NCBI RefSeq assembly: GCF_001661345.1
Contig: NW_017962913.1
Location: 2,616,694-2,680,693, forward strand
DNA from: Ascoidea rubescens DSM 1968
Taxonomy: Eukaryota > Ascomycota > Saccharomycetes > Ascoideales > Ascoideaceae
Direction of reading: 5' to 3'
DNA length: 64,000 bases
Position numbers and translations under genes: made by a program. The notes under the pieces were generated by a model. The model did no database searches. It was not told the DNA's origin and saw only the letters and a list, made by a program, of their open reading frames with translations. Positions 29,562 through 40,459 of this stretch are shown piece by piece. The stretch's first letter is position 1, and each line of letters begins with the position of its first letter.

Positions 29562-32500
29562 GCCTTCTTCATCAGAAAAATCTTTCATTTCAATATCACT
29601 TTCAGAGTCAAAATCGAAATTTTCATCAGCTTCAGTCGATTTAAATTCTTTATCTCTAATAGACCTTTTAGAAATATCAATATCTGCCATTTCAATATCT
29701 TCATTTTTAGATATGGATTTGTTAATAAAATAGGAAGCTTTCATTCCCAATGATAACTTTTTTTTCGCATTATCAATTTTCAAAACTTTTACTTTGATCT
29801 TGTCTCCCACATTAAATATTCCTTTTAATTCTGACAAGTTTTTGCTGTCAGATATTTCAGATTTATGACATAAACCATTAATATTGTTAGTTCCTTTCAA
29901 GTTAACAAAAATACCGAACTCGGCGATATTTTTGATTATTCCCTCAAAAATATCATCTACTTTAATATCACTGAATATTTTGAGTAGTTTGCCTTCAACT
30001 TGAGATTTTTTCAATGTCATCAATATTTGGCCTTCACCATTTGAAGAGAGTATTCTTCCTTTGACCAACTGATTAACTTTAAATTCATTTTTCCAATCTT
30101 TGACAAAATCATCAGACAAATCTGTAATTCTAACTAAAGCTGTTAAATTACGCCCAATATAGATGAATACACCAATATCTGCGATATTCTTAATAAAACC
30201 TCTTACAACATCGCCCCTTTTGAGCTGTTCAAATGAGTTATAATATGGATCCTTTGAAGTTTTCTTATTATCATCACGAAGAGATATAGTTAACTTTTTG
30301 TTATTGCTGTCAATACATAAAACTTTGCAAGTAACAATTGACTTAGGTTGATAGGTATCACTTAAATTCAAATCATAGTCATCTAAAGCTTCAGTAATGA
30401 ACGAACTGCCTGTGATAGTATCAGATAGTTTTATATTCACATAATTCCGTGATACCAACTTCACAATTCCACCATAAAATTTGCCGATTTCTACTTCTTT
30501 GATGGTTAGACTGGGGTCATATTTTGGTCTGAATATAGGTTTCTCGGCAAATTTGTGGTTATTTGGCTCTATTTTTGATTTTAAATTAACTTTTTTTGAT
30601 GAGTCTTTATCAGCATTATCATTTATTGTTTTCGAGAAAGGAGGGTTCTTTTTTAAAAAAAATTGTTTTTTTGCGGTTTCTATTTTAGAGACATAACACT
30701 TTATCGATTCATTAAGAGAGTAGATATTTCTTAAAAGTACTTTTGACTTGTGATTACCAAGAGCGTCTTTTTTTTTCATACACCCAGTTAAATCGTCAGC
30801 AAATCTAATAAATAATTGCTTATCAGTGATACTAGCAATATATCCATATAAAGGTTGGTCTGAAAGCTTTAAGTCAGAGAAGGACCTTGGTAACAGATGA
30901 TTTTTTGCACTTTCAATGAGACTTTTTTTGCAAGTAAGTAACAAAGCATTACCCTTAGCCTTGAGAACCAAACACTCCAAATTCTTTCCAATTTTTAGAT
31001 CTTTCATAAGTTTTTGAGGAGATGATTTTTCGTCACTTAAATGTACATATTCTATTACAGCAAAAGAGTCATTATCTGGAAGATTTACAGTAATAGATTT
31101 AGATGTTTTTTTTTTAATGATTGCATTTTCAATTATACTTTGACCCGATATCAAATTTTTCAAACCTTTAGTTTCATTGTCATTTGAATCTTTAGAAGTA
31201 TAATCTAATTTTAAATTTTTTTTTTTTAAATTAACAGATAAAACATTAACTTTGATAGTTTGATTTAAAGTTAAAATATTTTCAATCTTTTTAAATTTGA
31301 TTTTATTTATTTTATATTTTGACAAAGCACCTTTGACATCTCCAAAAAAAGACACTTCAGCATAATCATGGTCTTCTTTGATTTGAGAAATATATCCAAT
31401 GTACGAGTTATCAACTTTTATATTTTTCCACGAAGTTATAATTTCATTCTTATTTGCATTAATAAATGAATCTCTAAAGGTAAGAATGAGCTCACGAGCA
31501 TCATGATTGTAATTAATTACTCTGGCCTCAACTTGATCACCGACTTTATATTTTTGCGATGCTTTTATAAAATAAAGATCATTTACTTGATTATGTGGAA
31601 CATAACAAGGAAAATTGCTACCAACAGTTTTGCATCGAATTGATTCTTGCTTGTTTGTTTTTTGAATTTTTTTAACGGTGACAGTTAAGATTTTTCCAAT
31701 TGGAACATCCTTTGGAGAAATATACTCTCTTGTTATGTATCCATCTTTTAATGATAAAAGAAATCTTGATTCGTATGTATCATATCTCATTATTGCAGCG
31801 TTACACTTTGTTCCAACCACTTTTTCATCCGAGATAGAATTGGTTTTGGTGTCAGTTTTAAGAGCAAAACCTCTTTTGTTGCTCCCAAGATTAAAATAAA
31901 AGCGTTCAGAATCTTCCCCAACAATCTCAGCACCATTAATAACACTTCCAATAGAGAATTTGCCTTTTAGTTGAAAAAGTTCTGTTGCTCTAGATTCCTT
32001 GAATGTCAAGATTTTTTCTAAAATAGACACAAACAACTTTTTTGAATTGTTAATAATATAACTGGCTAAAACTCTGACTTTTATAATTGAACCAACTTGA
32101 AAATTGTTTTGTAGTTGATCAAAGTTAAATAAATTCAAATGTATCAAGTTTATGGAGGAGTTAATCACACCATATATTTTTCCTGCAATACCATTTTTGC
32201 TTATTTGGGATATAACTAAATTAACCAAATTGCCAGGAACAACGCTATCTATAGAAGAAATATTTTTAACTAGATTCTGGTTTTTTTTGGAAAAATTACT
32301 TGCTAAAGTAACATTTATAGTTTTGTTAGCCACAGATTTAATTGATAAAAGTTGCATAGAACCAACATTGTAATTTGTCAAATTTGTATCTTTTGGTAAA
32401 TCACTTTTATGAAGAAAAAAATTATATTCTTTAAAAGCACAAACATTGAAAATAATGATGTGATCTTCTATGGATTTGATGGTTCCTTGTATGGTTTGAT

Positions 32501-33311
32501 TAGGTATCAAGTCATCAGTATCTAATGACTGGTTTACTAGTGAAGGTTCAAGAGACAATACAATTTGTTTGAATCCTTTCTTTTTTCTATATTGTGCAGG
32601 AAGATCATGGTTTGGCTCAATCACAATGGCCCTCAACCACTGGCCAACTTTTATTAAATTTTTAATAGTAGGAATTTTGAATTTTTCTTTTGGTTCAGAT
32701 TTAGTAATATTGTTTTTGATTTTAATGGTGTCTTCATCTTCGTTCTCACTTTCAGCATCTGATTCTGATTCTGATTCTGATTCCGAGTCGTTAGAATTAG
32801 AATCTATAGGTGCTTTTGAGTTTTCATATTCCACAACTCTATCAGTGATTTCGTCTGATATATCAGTTATTGAGACGAAACCGGTTCTTCCACTTGGTAA
32901 AGATAGTATGACATTGAATTCGTTGACTTGTCTAACTTGACCTAGAACCATTGAGCCAACTTTTAATATGTTTTTGGAGATTTCGTCGATAGATATATGT
33001 TCTGATTCCTCAATATCCTTATCAGAAATAGAATGTTTTTTGTTTTCAGCAGTATTTTTATTTTTAAATTTAGTGTTTTTAGATTTTTTTTTCAAGGGTT
33101 CGGTAGCTTTGGCCTCATTTGTTTCAAACAAGACATCCCTAGCAGCTTCATTGGCAATTTCTTTGACCTCCAATGGAGTTAATATTGAAGCACCACCTCT
33201 AGGAAATGAAATATCAGCCTGCTTTGACAGTAATTGAGAGATCTGTTTTTGATCTGGCCTTGAAGCTTCAGAGACCGAAAACTTTCTCTTTCTTTGAATA
33301 TCAGGAGCCAT
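28503..33311 (-). CDS. RRP5: ribosomal RNA processing protein Rrp5 (S1 and HAT repeats)
   Basis: A 1602-residue nucleolar protein (S. cerevisiae Rrp5 has 1729). The start at 33311 (MAPDIQRKRKFS) is preferred over an in-frame ATG 25 codons upstream. The basic N-terminus followed by ISFPRGGASILTPLEVKEIA and NEAARDVLFE matches the known Rrp5 start. About twelve S1 RNA-binding modules follow, separated by acidic Ser/Glu/Asp tracts near residues 180 and 1270. The clearest have G.I..I...G.FV (for example VVRGFIKNIADIGVFIYIG and FEGIIKNIAEFGIFVNLKG). From about 1335 the C-terminal HAT/TPR region begins (VADYERLLIGDPNSSTLWV) and runs to the end with WIEYGEFLVEQNKNDEAREL. The protein is needed for both 18S and 5.8S rRNA maturation. 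The S1 part acts mainly in the 5.8S/ITS1 pathway and the TPR part in 18S synthesis. Confidence 0.96.
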
Positions 33312-33506
33312 GTCGAGAATGATATCCAGATTGTTCTGATTTGCAATAAAGACAGACTTGAGTCCACAAAATGCTTCTTTGATCAAATAAAATCTGGAAA
33401 ATTTTTCAGCATCAAAAAATAAAAAAATTCAAAATAAAAAAAATTGTAGCCATGCACAATATGTACTATATGCATCTTTCAGCGCATACACACTAGGTTC
33501 CGCACA

Positions 33507-33556
33507 GACGGGCGTCTTAACGTCTACGTGGTAATTTAGGCCCGTCGGGGTATAAA
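33507..33556 (+). promoter_or_regulatory. CNE1 core promoter with UPR-like element and TATA box
   Basis: TACGTG at 33525-33530 matches the yeast UPRE-2 core recognised during the unfolded protein response. It is flanked by a perfect 7-base inverted repeat (GACGGGC 33507-33513, GCCCGTC 33540-33546). TATAAAA starts at 33551, about 120 bases before the CNE1 ATG. Sites are seen directly; Hac1 control is inferred from the motif and the gene's function. Confidence 0.5.
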
Positions 33557-33669
33557 AGCACTGCCATCAGGCTACGATTCTGAAGAAGAGCAGAGATCAG
33601 ATCACAGCGTTTATTGCCAAAGAGGTGCTTGATTGTGTTGTTTAATTGAAATTGGATCTTACGTTGGCA

Positions 33670-35352
33670 ATGAAGTTTACTAATAATTTTGTTCTCCAAG
33701 CATTGCTATATGCTCAATTGTTCTTGTTTTCCAAGTCGCTCGCATCGGTTGAGATTGAAGAGAAGTTTGGCGAGGATGGAGAGGCATCAATTCAAATAGT
33801 TCATCCAGAGTATACCCCAATTGACTTTGGTCTTTCTGAGGACTCATTTTTAGAGACATTTCAAGATAAAGAGTGGAAGAAACGTTGGACCGTATCCCAC
33901 GCTAGAAGAGATGGAGAGTTTACTTATGTTGGGAAATGGGACGTGGAGGAACCATCAATCTATGCTGGATTTAAAAATGATAAAGGGTTGGTGGTCAAAT
34001 CTCCTGCTGCCCACCATGCTATTTCTACCATTTTCGACAAACCATTTAATAACAAAGACAATACACTAGTGCTTCAATATGAGGTGAAATTGCAAAAAGG
34101 GTTATCTTGTGGTGGCGCTTATATCAAATTATTATCAAATTCGCAAGAATTGAAAGAAAATCATTTTTCAAATGAGACACCATACCAAGTTATGTTTGGT
34201 CCAGATAAATGTGGAACAACCAATAAGGTGCATTTGATTATCAAAAGAAAAGATCCAGTCACCGGAGAGTATGAAGAAAAGCATCTCAAAACTCCTCCAA
34301 TGATTAGAAATGTCAAGGTCTCCACGCTATATACATTGATTCTTGATGAAAATCAAAATTATGAAATTAGAATTAATGGTGATGTTGCTAAAGCCGGATC
34401 ATTGACTGATGAAAATACATTCTCACCCAAATTGAATCCAGAAAAGGAAATTGACGATGTGAATGATGTCAAACCAGAGGATTGGGATGATGAAGAAGAA
34501 ATTCCAGATCCAGACCAAACCGAAAAACCAGAGGATTGGGATGAAACTCAGCCTAAATTAATTCCCGATCCAAAGGCTAAAAAACCCAAAAATTGGGACG
34601 AAGATGCTCCTAACCATATCACTGATCCAGATGCCAAAGTTCCAGAAGATTGGGATGAAGAGGAAGATGGAGAATGGATTGCTCCCGAAATCCCCAATCC
34701 AGTTTGTCAAAAACATGGATGTGGTAAATGGGAAGCACCACAAATCCCCAACCCTGAATACAAAGGCAAATGGAGACAACCATTAATTACCAACGTCAAC
34801 TATCAAGGCGAGTGGAAACCAAGAAAGATCCCCAATCCCGATTATTACGAAGATTCCAAACCTGCCGATCTTGAAGAGATTGGAGGTATTGGTTTTGAAT
34901 TATGGACTATGGATAATGATATTTTGTTTGACAACATTTACCTTGGACATTCAATCAGAGAAGCTGAATTCGTTGGCAATACCACATTCGTTCCCAAATT
35001 AGATATCGAAGAACAAGAATCGTCAGCCAATGCACCAAAGGCACCAAAGAGTCCATCTAAACCACCAACTTTTGAGGACGACGACGATGAAGAAGAAGGC
35101 AGTAAAATTCTTGATATAATAAGCAGCTTTGACAAGAATCAAATTATCGAAAGCATTAAAGAGAAGTACAACCAAGCGTACATTTACTCCAAAATCTACT
35201 TGGCCAGTGCCAATCAGTACATCTTGGATGTATACGAAGATCCAAAGGGCACCATCACCGCCAGACCAGTTGAGGGATTGATCTACTTTGGATCGTTTTT
35301 GATAATTTTCACAATCTCGTTCAGCATTTGGACTTCAATATTCTTTAGTTAA
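33670..35352 (+). CDS. CNE1: calnexin, ER lectin chaperone
   Basis: A 560-residue type I ER membrane protein. The start at 33670 gives MKFTNNF followed by a hydrophobic signal peptide (to about residue 24). The globular lectin domain (about 35-265) includes the family motif SCGGAYIKLLS with the disulfide Cys and YQVMFGPDKCG. The proline-rich P-domain arm (about 268-400) has four type 1 repeats (KPEDWDDEEEIPDPDQ, KPEDWDE, KPKNWDEDAP, VPEDWDEEEDGEW) and four type 2 repeats (KWEAPQIPNPEYKGKWR and so on). A second lectin segment includes GFELWTMDNDILFDNIYLG. After an acidic stretch, one transmembrane segment (about 537-557) ends the protein with almost no cytosolic tail, as in S. cerevisiae Cne1. 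It binds monoglucosylated or unfolded glycoproteins. It is divergent from RRP5 over a 358-base gap. Confidence 0.97.
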   Translation: MKFTNNFVLQALLYAQLFLFSKSLASVEIEEKFGEDGEASIQIVHPEYTPIDFGLSEDSFLETFQDKEWKKRWTVSHARRDGEFTYVGKWDVEEPSIYAGFKNDKGLVVKSPAAHHAISTIFDKPFNNKDNTLVLQYEVKLQKGLSCGGAYIKLLSNSQELKENHFSNETPYQVMFGPDKCGTTNKVHLIIKRKDPVTGEYEEKHLKTPPMIRNVKVSTLYTLILDENQNYEIRINGDVAKAGSLTDENTFSPKLNPEKEIDDVNDVKPEDWDDEEEIPDPDQTEKPEDWDETQPKLIPDPKAKKPKNWDEDAPNHITDPDAKVPEDWDEEEDGEWIAPEIPNPVCQKHGCGKWEAPQIPNPEYKGKWRQPLITNVNYQGEWKPRKIPNPDYYEDSKPADLEEIGGIGFELWTMDNDILFDNIYLGHSIREAEFVGNTTFVPKLDIEEQESSANAPKAPKSPSKPPTFEDDDDEEEGSKILDIISSFDKNQIIESIKEKYNQAYIYSKIYLASANQYILDVYEDPKGTITARPVEGLIYFGSFLIIFTISFSIWTSIFFS

Positions 35353-35954
35353 GTGTGTTTGTGCACTAAACCTCAAAACACCACAAAACCCGAAAAAAAA
35401 TACAAAATACAAAATACGACATGAAACGAACGTAGCGAAAGCTGTGCCTTTCCCTTGTGTGTAAATCCAGTCTCTAGCTTTTCTCTGTACTGTTCAATAA
35501 GATGTTTCTTCTGTTTGCAACCACCAACTGTAGGCCCCGGAGGCGACAAAGCAGCAAAAGCAGCTCAAACCCACTCCCATGGCGCGGCCGCCGAGCAAAA
35601 TTTGCGGTTTTCGCAAATCAGAAACAAAAACCAACTCCTCAGAAACCAACTGCTTTGCTGTGACGACGTTGCTGCTTCTGCTGCTTCTGCTGCTTCCTTG
35701 TTTCTTCTCTGTTTGCTGTGTTTTGCTGCTTCTGCTGCTTGCCATTTGCTGCCTGTTCTGTTTCGTGTTTGGTGTGCTTCCACAACTCTCTTTGCCTCTG
35801 CACAGCTTATTCTCTAAAGGAGCATCAACAGTAAACACCAGAACTTGTCTTTTGGTCTCAAGCTAGATCAGATCAGATCAATCTGGACCAACTTTGTTCA
35901 TTTTTACGCTCTTTCACCATTTCCATCTAGTTGCAGTTACTCTCGTGTTAAACA
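35353..35954. promoter_or_regulatory. GC-rich promoter island of DNM1
   Basis: Apart from an A-rich CNE1 3' flank (35380-35420), the region to about 35860 is GC-rich. It carries CCATGGCGCGGCCGCCG at 35577-35593 and an imperfect CTG triplet repeat (GCTGCTTCTGCTGCTTC, 35668-35700 and 35728-35743). GATCAGATCAGATCAAT lies at 35866-35882. Open frames here lack protein features. Confidence 0.5.
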
Positions 35955-38714
35955 ATGTCTGGCTTTGATTCAAGGATACTAGATGTTATAAACAAATTGC
36001 AAGACCTAGTTTATAACACCATAGGCAACGACTCTCTAGACTTGCCCCAGATTTCTGTTATTGGCTCTCAATCCTCTGGTAAATCTTCGGTTTTAGAAAA
36101 CGTTGTGGGTAAAGATTTCCTACCAAGAGGCACAGGAATCGTTACCAGAAGGCCTTTGATCTTACAACTAGTCAACATTTCTGAAGATTCTCCATTAATT
36201 TTCAAAAATACTGGGGATGTCTCCAAAAATTCTTTAGCTTCTATAAACAATCCAAACGCTACCAACAACATCAACAACATTAACATGGCTAACAGCATGA
36301 CTTTGGATCAACATCTAAGACAATATGCCAGCAATCAAACTCTCAACAATAATCCAAACATCAACAATAACAATAACAATCAACCCTTAGTAAACAAGTT
36401 TACTCTACCAAATGAGTGGGGTGAGTTTTTACATTTGCCTGGAAAAAGATTTTATAACTTTGAGGATATTAAACTAGAAATTGAAAATGAAACATCGAGA
36501 ATTGCCGGTAAAAATAAAGGCATTAACAGAATTCCAATCAATCTAAAGATCTATTCTCCAAATGTTTTAAATTTAACTCTAGTTGATTTACCTGGAATAA
36601 CAAAAGTTCCTATTGGCGACCAGCCAACCGATATTGAAAAACAAATTAGAAACTTGATTTTGGAATACATATCAAAACCAAACTCGATTATTTTGGCTGT
36701 TTCTCCAGCTAATGTCGATTTAGTCAATTCCGAAGCCTTGAAATTAGCAAGACAAGTCGATCCTCTGGGAAAGAGAACTATCGGTGTATTATCAAAACTA
36801 GATCTAATGGATCATGGTACAAATGCTTTAGACATCTTATCTGGTAGGGTTTACCCATTGAAACTAGGGTTTATTGGCGTGGTCAATAGATCTCAACAGG
36901 ATATTATGCAAAATAAATCCCTAGAAGACTCCCTAAGAGATGAAGATGATTTTTTCTTATCCCACCCTGTTTACAAAAATATTCACAATAAATGCGGTAC
37001 TAAATTTTTATCAAAGACTCTTAATCATATATTAATGAACCACATTAGAGAAAGATTACCTGACATAAAAGCCAAATTGAATACTCTTATGGGCCAAACT
37101 GAACAGGAGCTACTAAGCTATGGTGATTCAAACCTATATTCAAAGGAAAATAGAGAAAATTTAATCTTGTCCTTGATGACAAAATTCGCAACAAGCTTTA
37201 TTTCGTCGATTGATGGTAATAATACTTTTGACATTTCAACAAAAGAATTATGTGGCGGTGCCAGAATTTACTATATATACAACAATGTATTTGGAAAAGT
37301 ATTAAAGGCAATCAATCCCACTGCAAACTTATCAACAGTTGATATTAGAATTGCTATAAGAAATTCAACAGGTCCAAGACCATCGTTATTTGTACCAGAA
37401 TTGGCATTTGACTTGTTAGTTAAACCTCAAATTAAACTATTAGAATCCCCATCTCATAAATGCGTTGAACTTGTTTATGAAGAATTAATGAAAATTGTTC
37501 ATAGCTGTGGCTCAAATATCCCAGAATTAGCAAGATATCCAAAATTTCAAACAAAATTAATTGAAGTCGTTTCAGATCTATTGAGAGAGAGACTAGGCCC
37601 AACTGCCTCTTATGTCGAAAGTTTAATTAATATTCATAGAGCATATATCAATACTAATCATCCAAATTTTATCGGTGCAGCAGCAGCAATGACAGAAGTC
37701 GTTGAAGAAAGGAAACTTAAAGAACAATATAGAAGAAGAAATGAAAAAGATGGAGGAAAGCCCAGAAAATCAATTGAGAGTCATGATGTCAGTAATGAAA
37801 ATGATAAAAATAGTGACCAAAATAATGGCAAAGAAATTAATGGAAACTTGAAAAATAATGATAATAATATCAATGCTAGTAATACCAATAAAAACACAAA
37901 TTCTTCCAACCATAATCTTAATAACTTATCCAACAATGGATCCAACAATAATGGAAGCGGGAATAATAATGTATTAATTAATGGAAACGTGAATAATCCT
38001 AGCAAAAAAATAATGAATATAAAGGATAATAAATTAAGAAAAGGGCATAGCAGAATTGCAAGTGGAGATTCATTTGACAGTTTCAATGAAGAAAATTCTA
38101 GAAATGATTCAAAGGATTCATTTTTAAATTACTTTTTTGGAGGCAAAAGTGATAAAGATATCATCAATAATAACGGTAATAGCAATAGAGGTGGCAGAAG
38201 AAATTCTAGTATTAATTATGGAAATTCCAATAATGAAAATGTTAATTTTAACAGTGGATATGTTAGTAGTTATGGAAATTCTAGTAATAAATCCATATCC
38301 TCAAATCTTATGCAATATAATTCTAGAGATGGTTTAATTCTGATAAGTAATGGGGAATTGTTACCTCAGGCATTGGATGATTTGAAATTGAAAAGTACCA
38401 GTGATCAAACTAGTATTTCGGATATAACTGACAGAGAACAGTTAGAATGCGAATTAATCAGAAGGCTAATTATATCATATTTTAATATAGTTAGACAAAT
38501 GATTGAAGACCAAGTTCCCAAGGCAATTATGTTTTTATTGGTTAATTATTGCAAAGAAAGTGTTCAAAATAGGTTAGTTAGCAAGTTGTATAAAGAAAAT
38601 TTATTCGACGAGCTACTTCACGAAGACGAAAATCTTGCTCAAGAAAGAGAAAAATGTGTCAAATTGTTGCAAACATATAGGGAAGCCAGTAAAATCATTG
38701 GCGACATTGTTTAA
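35955..38714 (+). CDS. DNM1: dynamin-related GTPase of mitochondrial and peroxisomal fission
   Basis: A 919-residue dynamin-family protein, longer than S. cerevisiae Dnm1 (757) because of two Asn-rich inserts (about 95-145 within the GTPase domain and a large one at about 605-810 before the effector domain). The GTPase domain has the P-loop GSQSSGKSS (37-45), RPLILQL, DLPG (211-214) and a G4 motif reading SKLD (280-283) instead of the usual TKLD. Dnm1 rather than Vps1 is indicated by WGEFLHLPGKRFYNFEDIK, LAVSPANVDLVNSEALKLAR, TKELCGGARIYYIYNNVFG and IRNSTGPRPSLFVPELAFDL. The C-terminal GTPase effector domain (about 835-915) includes ISYFNIVRQMIEDQVPKAIM. It assembles on mitochondria and peroxisomes with Fis1 and adaptors to drive division. 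ATG 35955 is the first start after the GC island. Confidence 0.96.
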   Translation: MSGFDSRILDVINKLQDLVYNTIGNDSLDLPQISVIGSQSSGKSSVLENVVGKDFLPRGTGIVTRRPLILQLVNISEDSPLIFKNTGDVSKNSLASINNPNATNNINNINMANSMTLDQHLRQYASNQTLNNNPNINNNNNNQPLVNKFTLPNEWGEFLHLPGKRFYNFEDIKLEIENETSRIAGKNKGINRIPINLKIYSPNVLNLTLVDLPGITKVPIGDQPTDIEKQIRNLILEYISKPNSIILAVSPANVDLVNSEALKLARQVDPLGKRTIGVLSKLDLMDHGTNALDILSGRVYPLKLGFIGVVNRSQQDIMQNKSLEDSLRDEDDFFLSHPVYKNIHNKCGTKFLSKTLNHILMNHIRERLPDIKAKLNTLMGQTEQELLSYGDSNLYSKENRENLILSLMTKFATSFISSIDGNNTFDISTKELCGGARIYYIYNNVFGKVLKAINPTANLSTVDIRIAIRNSTGPRPSLFVPELAFDLLVKPQIKLLESPSHKCVELVYEELMKIVHSCGSNIPELARYPKFQTKLIEVVSDLLRERLGPTASYVESLINIHRAYINTNHPNFIGAAAAMTEVVEERKLKEQYRRRNEKDGGKPRKSIESHDVSNENDKNSDQNNGKEINGNLKNNDNNINASNTNKNTNSSNHNLNNLSNNGSNNNGSGNNNVLINGNVNNPSKKIMNIKDNKLRKGHSRIASGDSFDSFNEENSRNDSKDSFLNYFFGGKSDKDIINNNGNSNRGGRRNSSINYGNSNNENVNFNSGYVSSYGNSSNKSISSNLMQYNSRDGLILISNGELLPQALDDLKLKSTSDQTSISDITDREQLECELIRRLIISYFNIVRQMIEDQVPKAIMFLLVNYCKESVQNRLVSKLYKENLFDELLHEDENLAQEREKCVKLLQTYREASKIIGDIV

Positions 38715-38929
38715 TAGTCAGTTAGTCTTGATATTCGTCAAGTTTTCAGTTACATGTTTACAAAGTTTACAAAGATCGTTATTATTTGGTTTTTAATTTG
38801 TTATAGTAGTACATATATAATATACATTTCACATAATAAATTAGCATTGCCAATCCTGTAGAAGATCTTTTAAAACAGTTATGCTCACTAAAATAAAAAA
38901 GTTGCTATCAAAGAAGAAATAAGGATAAA

Positions 38930-39400
38930 GAGCATTATTTATTGGTTTGATCTGATGCATGTCAATACAAGTATCAGTGTGCTTACATAAGAAGATGTTT
39001 CCAGTTTTGTAGCTAAATAACCACGATTTATAATTAGATAGAAATATAATTACAATCTTTCGATTTGCAAAAAATATATCCATTGCAGTTGAATTGATAG
39101 AATTGAAACGATATTGTAATTTGAAATTAGAAATCAATTAACCCTAACAAGACTCAAATGGACAGAAAATCGTTTTTCCAGTTTAAAAAATATAAACCTT
39201 TTTAAAACAATTAAGTATTTGGATCTTTCTTCAAATCACTTTAAAAATATTGATGGTTGTTTGCTTCCAAAACTGAAAAAAAATTGAAAGTGCTTTATTT
39301 GGGACATAACTACATTGGCAGATGTACTAAAAATTTAAATGAATTATTGAATTTAAAAATTTTAGACTTGTCATATAATTAGATACAAATCTCTCACCGA
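38930..39400 (+). pseudogene. F-box/LRR family relic, copy C
   Basis: At 38937-38966 the sequence TTATTGGTTTGATCTGATGC continues into ATGTCAATAC, repeating the conserved leader of copies A and B with few changes. Similarity then fades. From about 39150 to 39385 the plus strand again encodes LRR-like words (YLDLSSNHFKNIDG, VLYLGHNYIG, NLKILDLSYN) interrupted by stops and a frame change. This is a short, heavily decayed member of the family. It lies downstream of DNM1. Confidence 0.55.
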
Positions 39401-40081
39401 ATTAAAAGTCGATATCAAAAAAATAACAACCAAACCCATTAAAACACAAGATTTATTTGATATATTGGAACTTAATTCAACGTACTATAACCTCAAAGAA
39501 AATTCTAATTCATTTCGTTGTGTTTGGGCCAAACTCAAAACAAATAATTTCACATATAACAGATTTCGTCCATTCATGACTGCAACTAAAAATCAATTTG
39601 GATCTGAATCTGCATTTTCAAAAATCCAAGATGATATTATTGAGGCTCAAAACACCATATTGAATTCCAAAGACTCCAGGTATCTTGAAACTCAATTCAA
39701 AACAATTTTAGATATCTATGAAAATTTGGTCAAAGGTATTAGAGATAAATACAAACATCGTAATTATAATGATTTATCCAACTTATATTCAATTTTGAAT
39801 GACTATAGTTTTACACATTTTTTTCTTCTGTCATCAAGCTGGATAAATTATTCAAATTAGAAGAACATTTGAAGTTTCAAGATTTTAAATTACCAACAAG
39901 GACGCTTTTGGAAACTGTTGAAGACAAAGGAAAGAAAGAAATATTAAAGATTAGATTTTCATATGCCAATAACAAGTTTGTGTTTAAAGAAAATGGAAAA
40001 TTGAGTTTACTTGAGCTACTGAAATTTAATATAAACTGTTTTAGAATAAAGTATGTTGCCAGACTTCATATAAATAAATGA
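39366..40081 (+). pseudogene. unrecognised gene, probably broken
   Basis: About 235 codons of protein-like sequence without a proper start. The frame opens after a stop at 39363, and its first Met is well inside (RPFMTATKNQF). It runs through DLFDILELNSTYYNLKENS and FSKIQDDIIEAQNTILNSKD to about 39825. There a T-run coincides with a frame change, after which LDKLFKLEEHLKFQDFKLPT continues to the stop at 40079-40081. The mixed helical, charged sequence has no motif I recognise. It directly abuts LRR relic C, so it could be a separate gene whose 5' end was lost or an extension of that relic. A homopolymer base-calling error could account for the shift. Confidence 0.4.
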
Positions 40082-40267
40082 GCCATTAAGAAGATTTAAC
40101 ACTGTTTGAATTTGGTAGAAAATCTAAATGATAAGAGTAAAGTAAAGATTACCTAAGCATCATATTACATGTTGAATATTATATAAAGTCAGCATTGCTT
40201 ACGTTATTATAACCAAACATGTATAGAAATTTAAAATGTAGTTACCCGCCCTTATACATTATTTAGA

Positions 40268-40272
40268 CCAAT
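40268..40272 (+). promoter_or_regulatory. CCAAT box upstream of QCR7
   Basis: CCAATCA lies about 190 bases before the QCR7 ATG. CCAAT is the Hap2/3/4/5 site that induces respiratory-chain genes in yeasts. The motif is seen; its use is inferred. Confidence 0.35.
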
Positions 40273-40459
40273 CAAATCAGCTGAAAAACCAATACAGTCG
40301 ATTTCTTGCAGAATATTAGAGAACAGTAGAAACAGTTACAGAGAAGAGCTGAAAGTATATCAGATTTTGAATTCATATATTCATCTACAATCAATATTTT
40401 GGATAATTTATTTCAACCACAGTCTCGTACTTCCAAAATCATACTTTTTTTTTTTCAAA

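Noticed and set aside
33312-33386. An upstream in-frame ATG that would lengthen Rrp5 by 25 residues
   Set aside because: The known Rrp5 start is short and basic just before the SFPRGGAS motif, which fits the inner ATG at 33311.
35955-38714. Assignment as Vps1
   Set aside because: Words such as SPANVDLVNSEALKLAR and NSTGPRPSLFVPELAFDLLV follow Dnm1, not Vps1.
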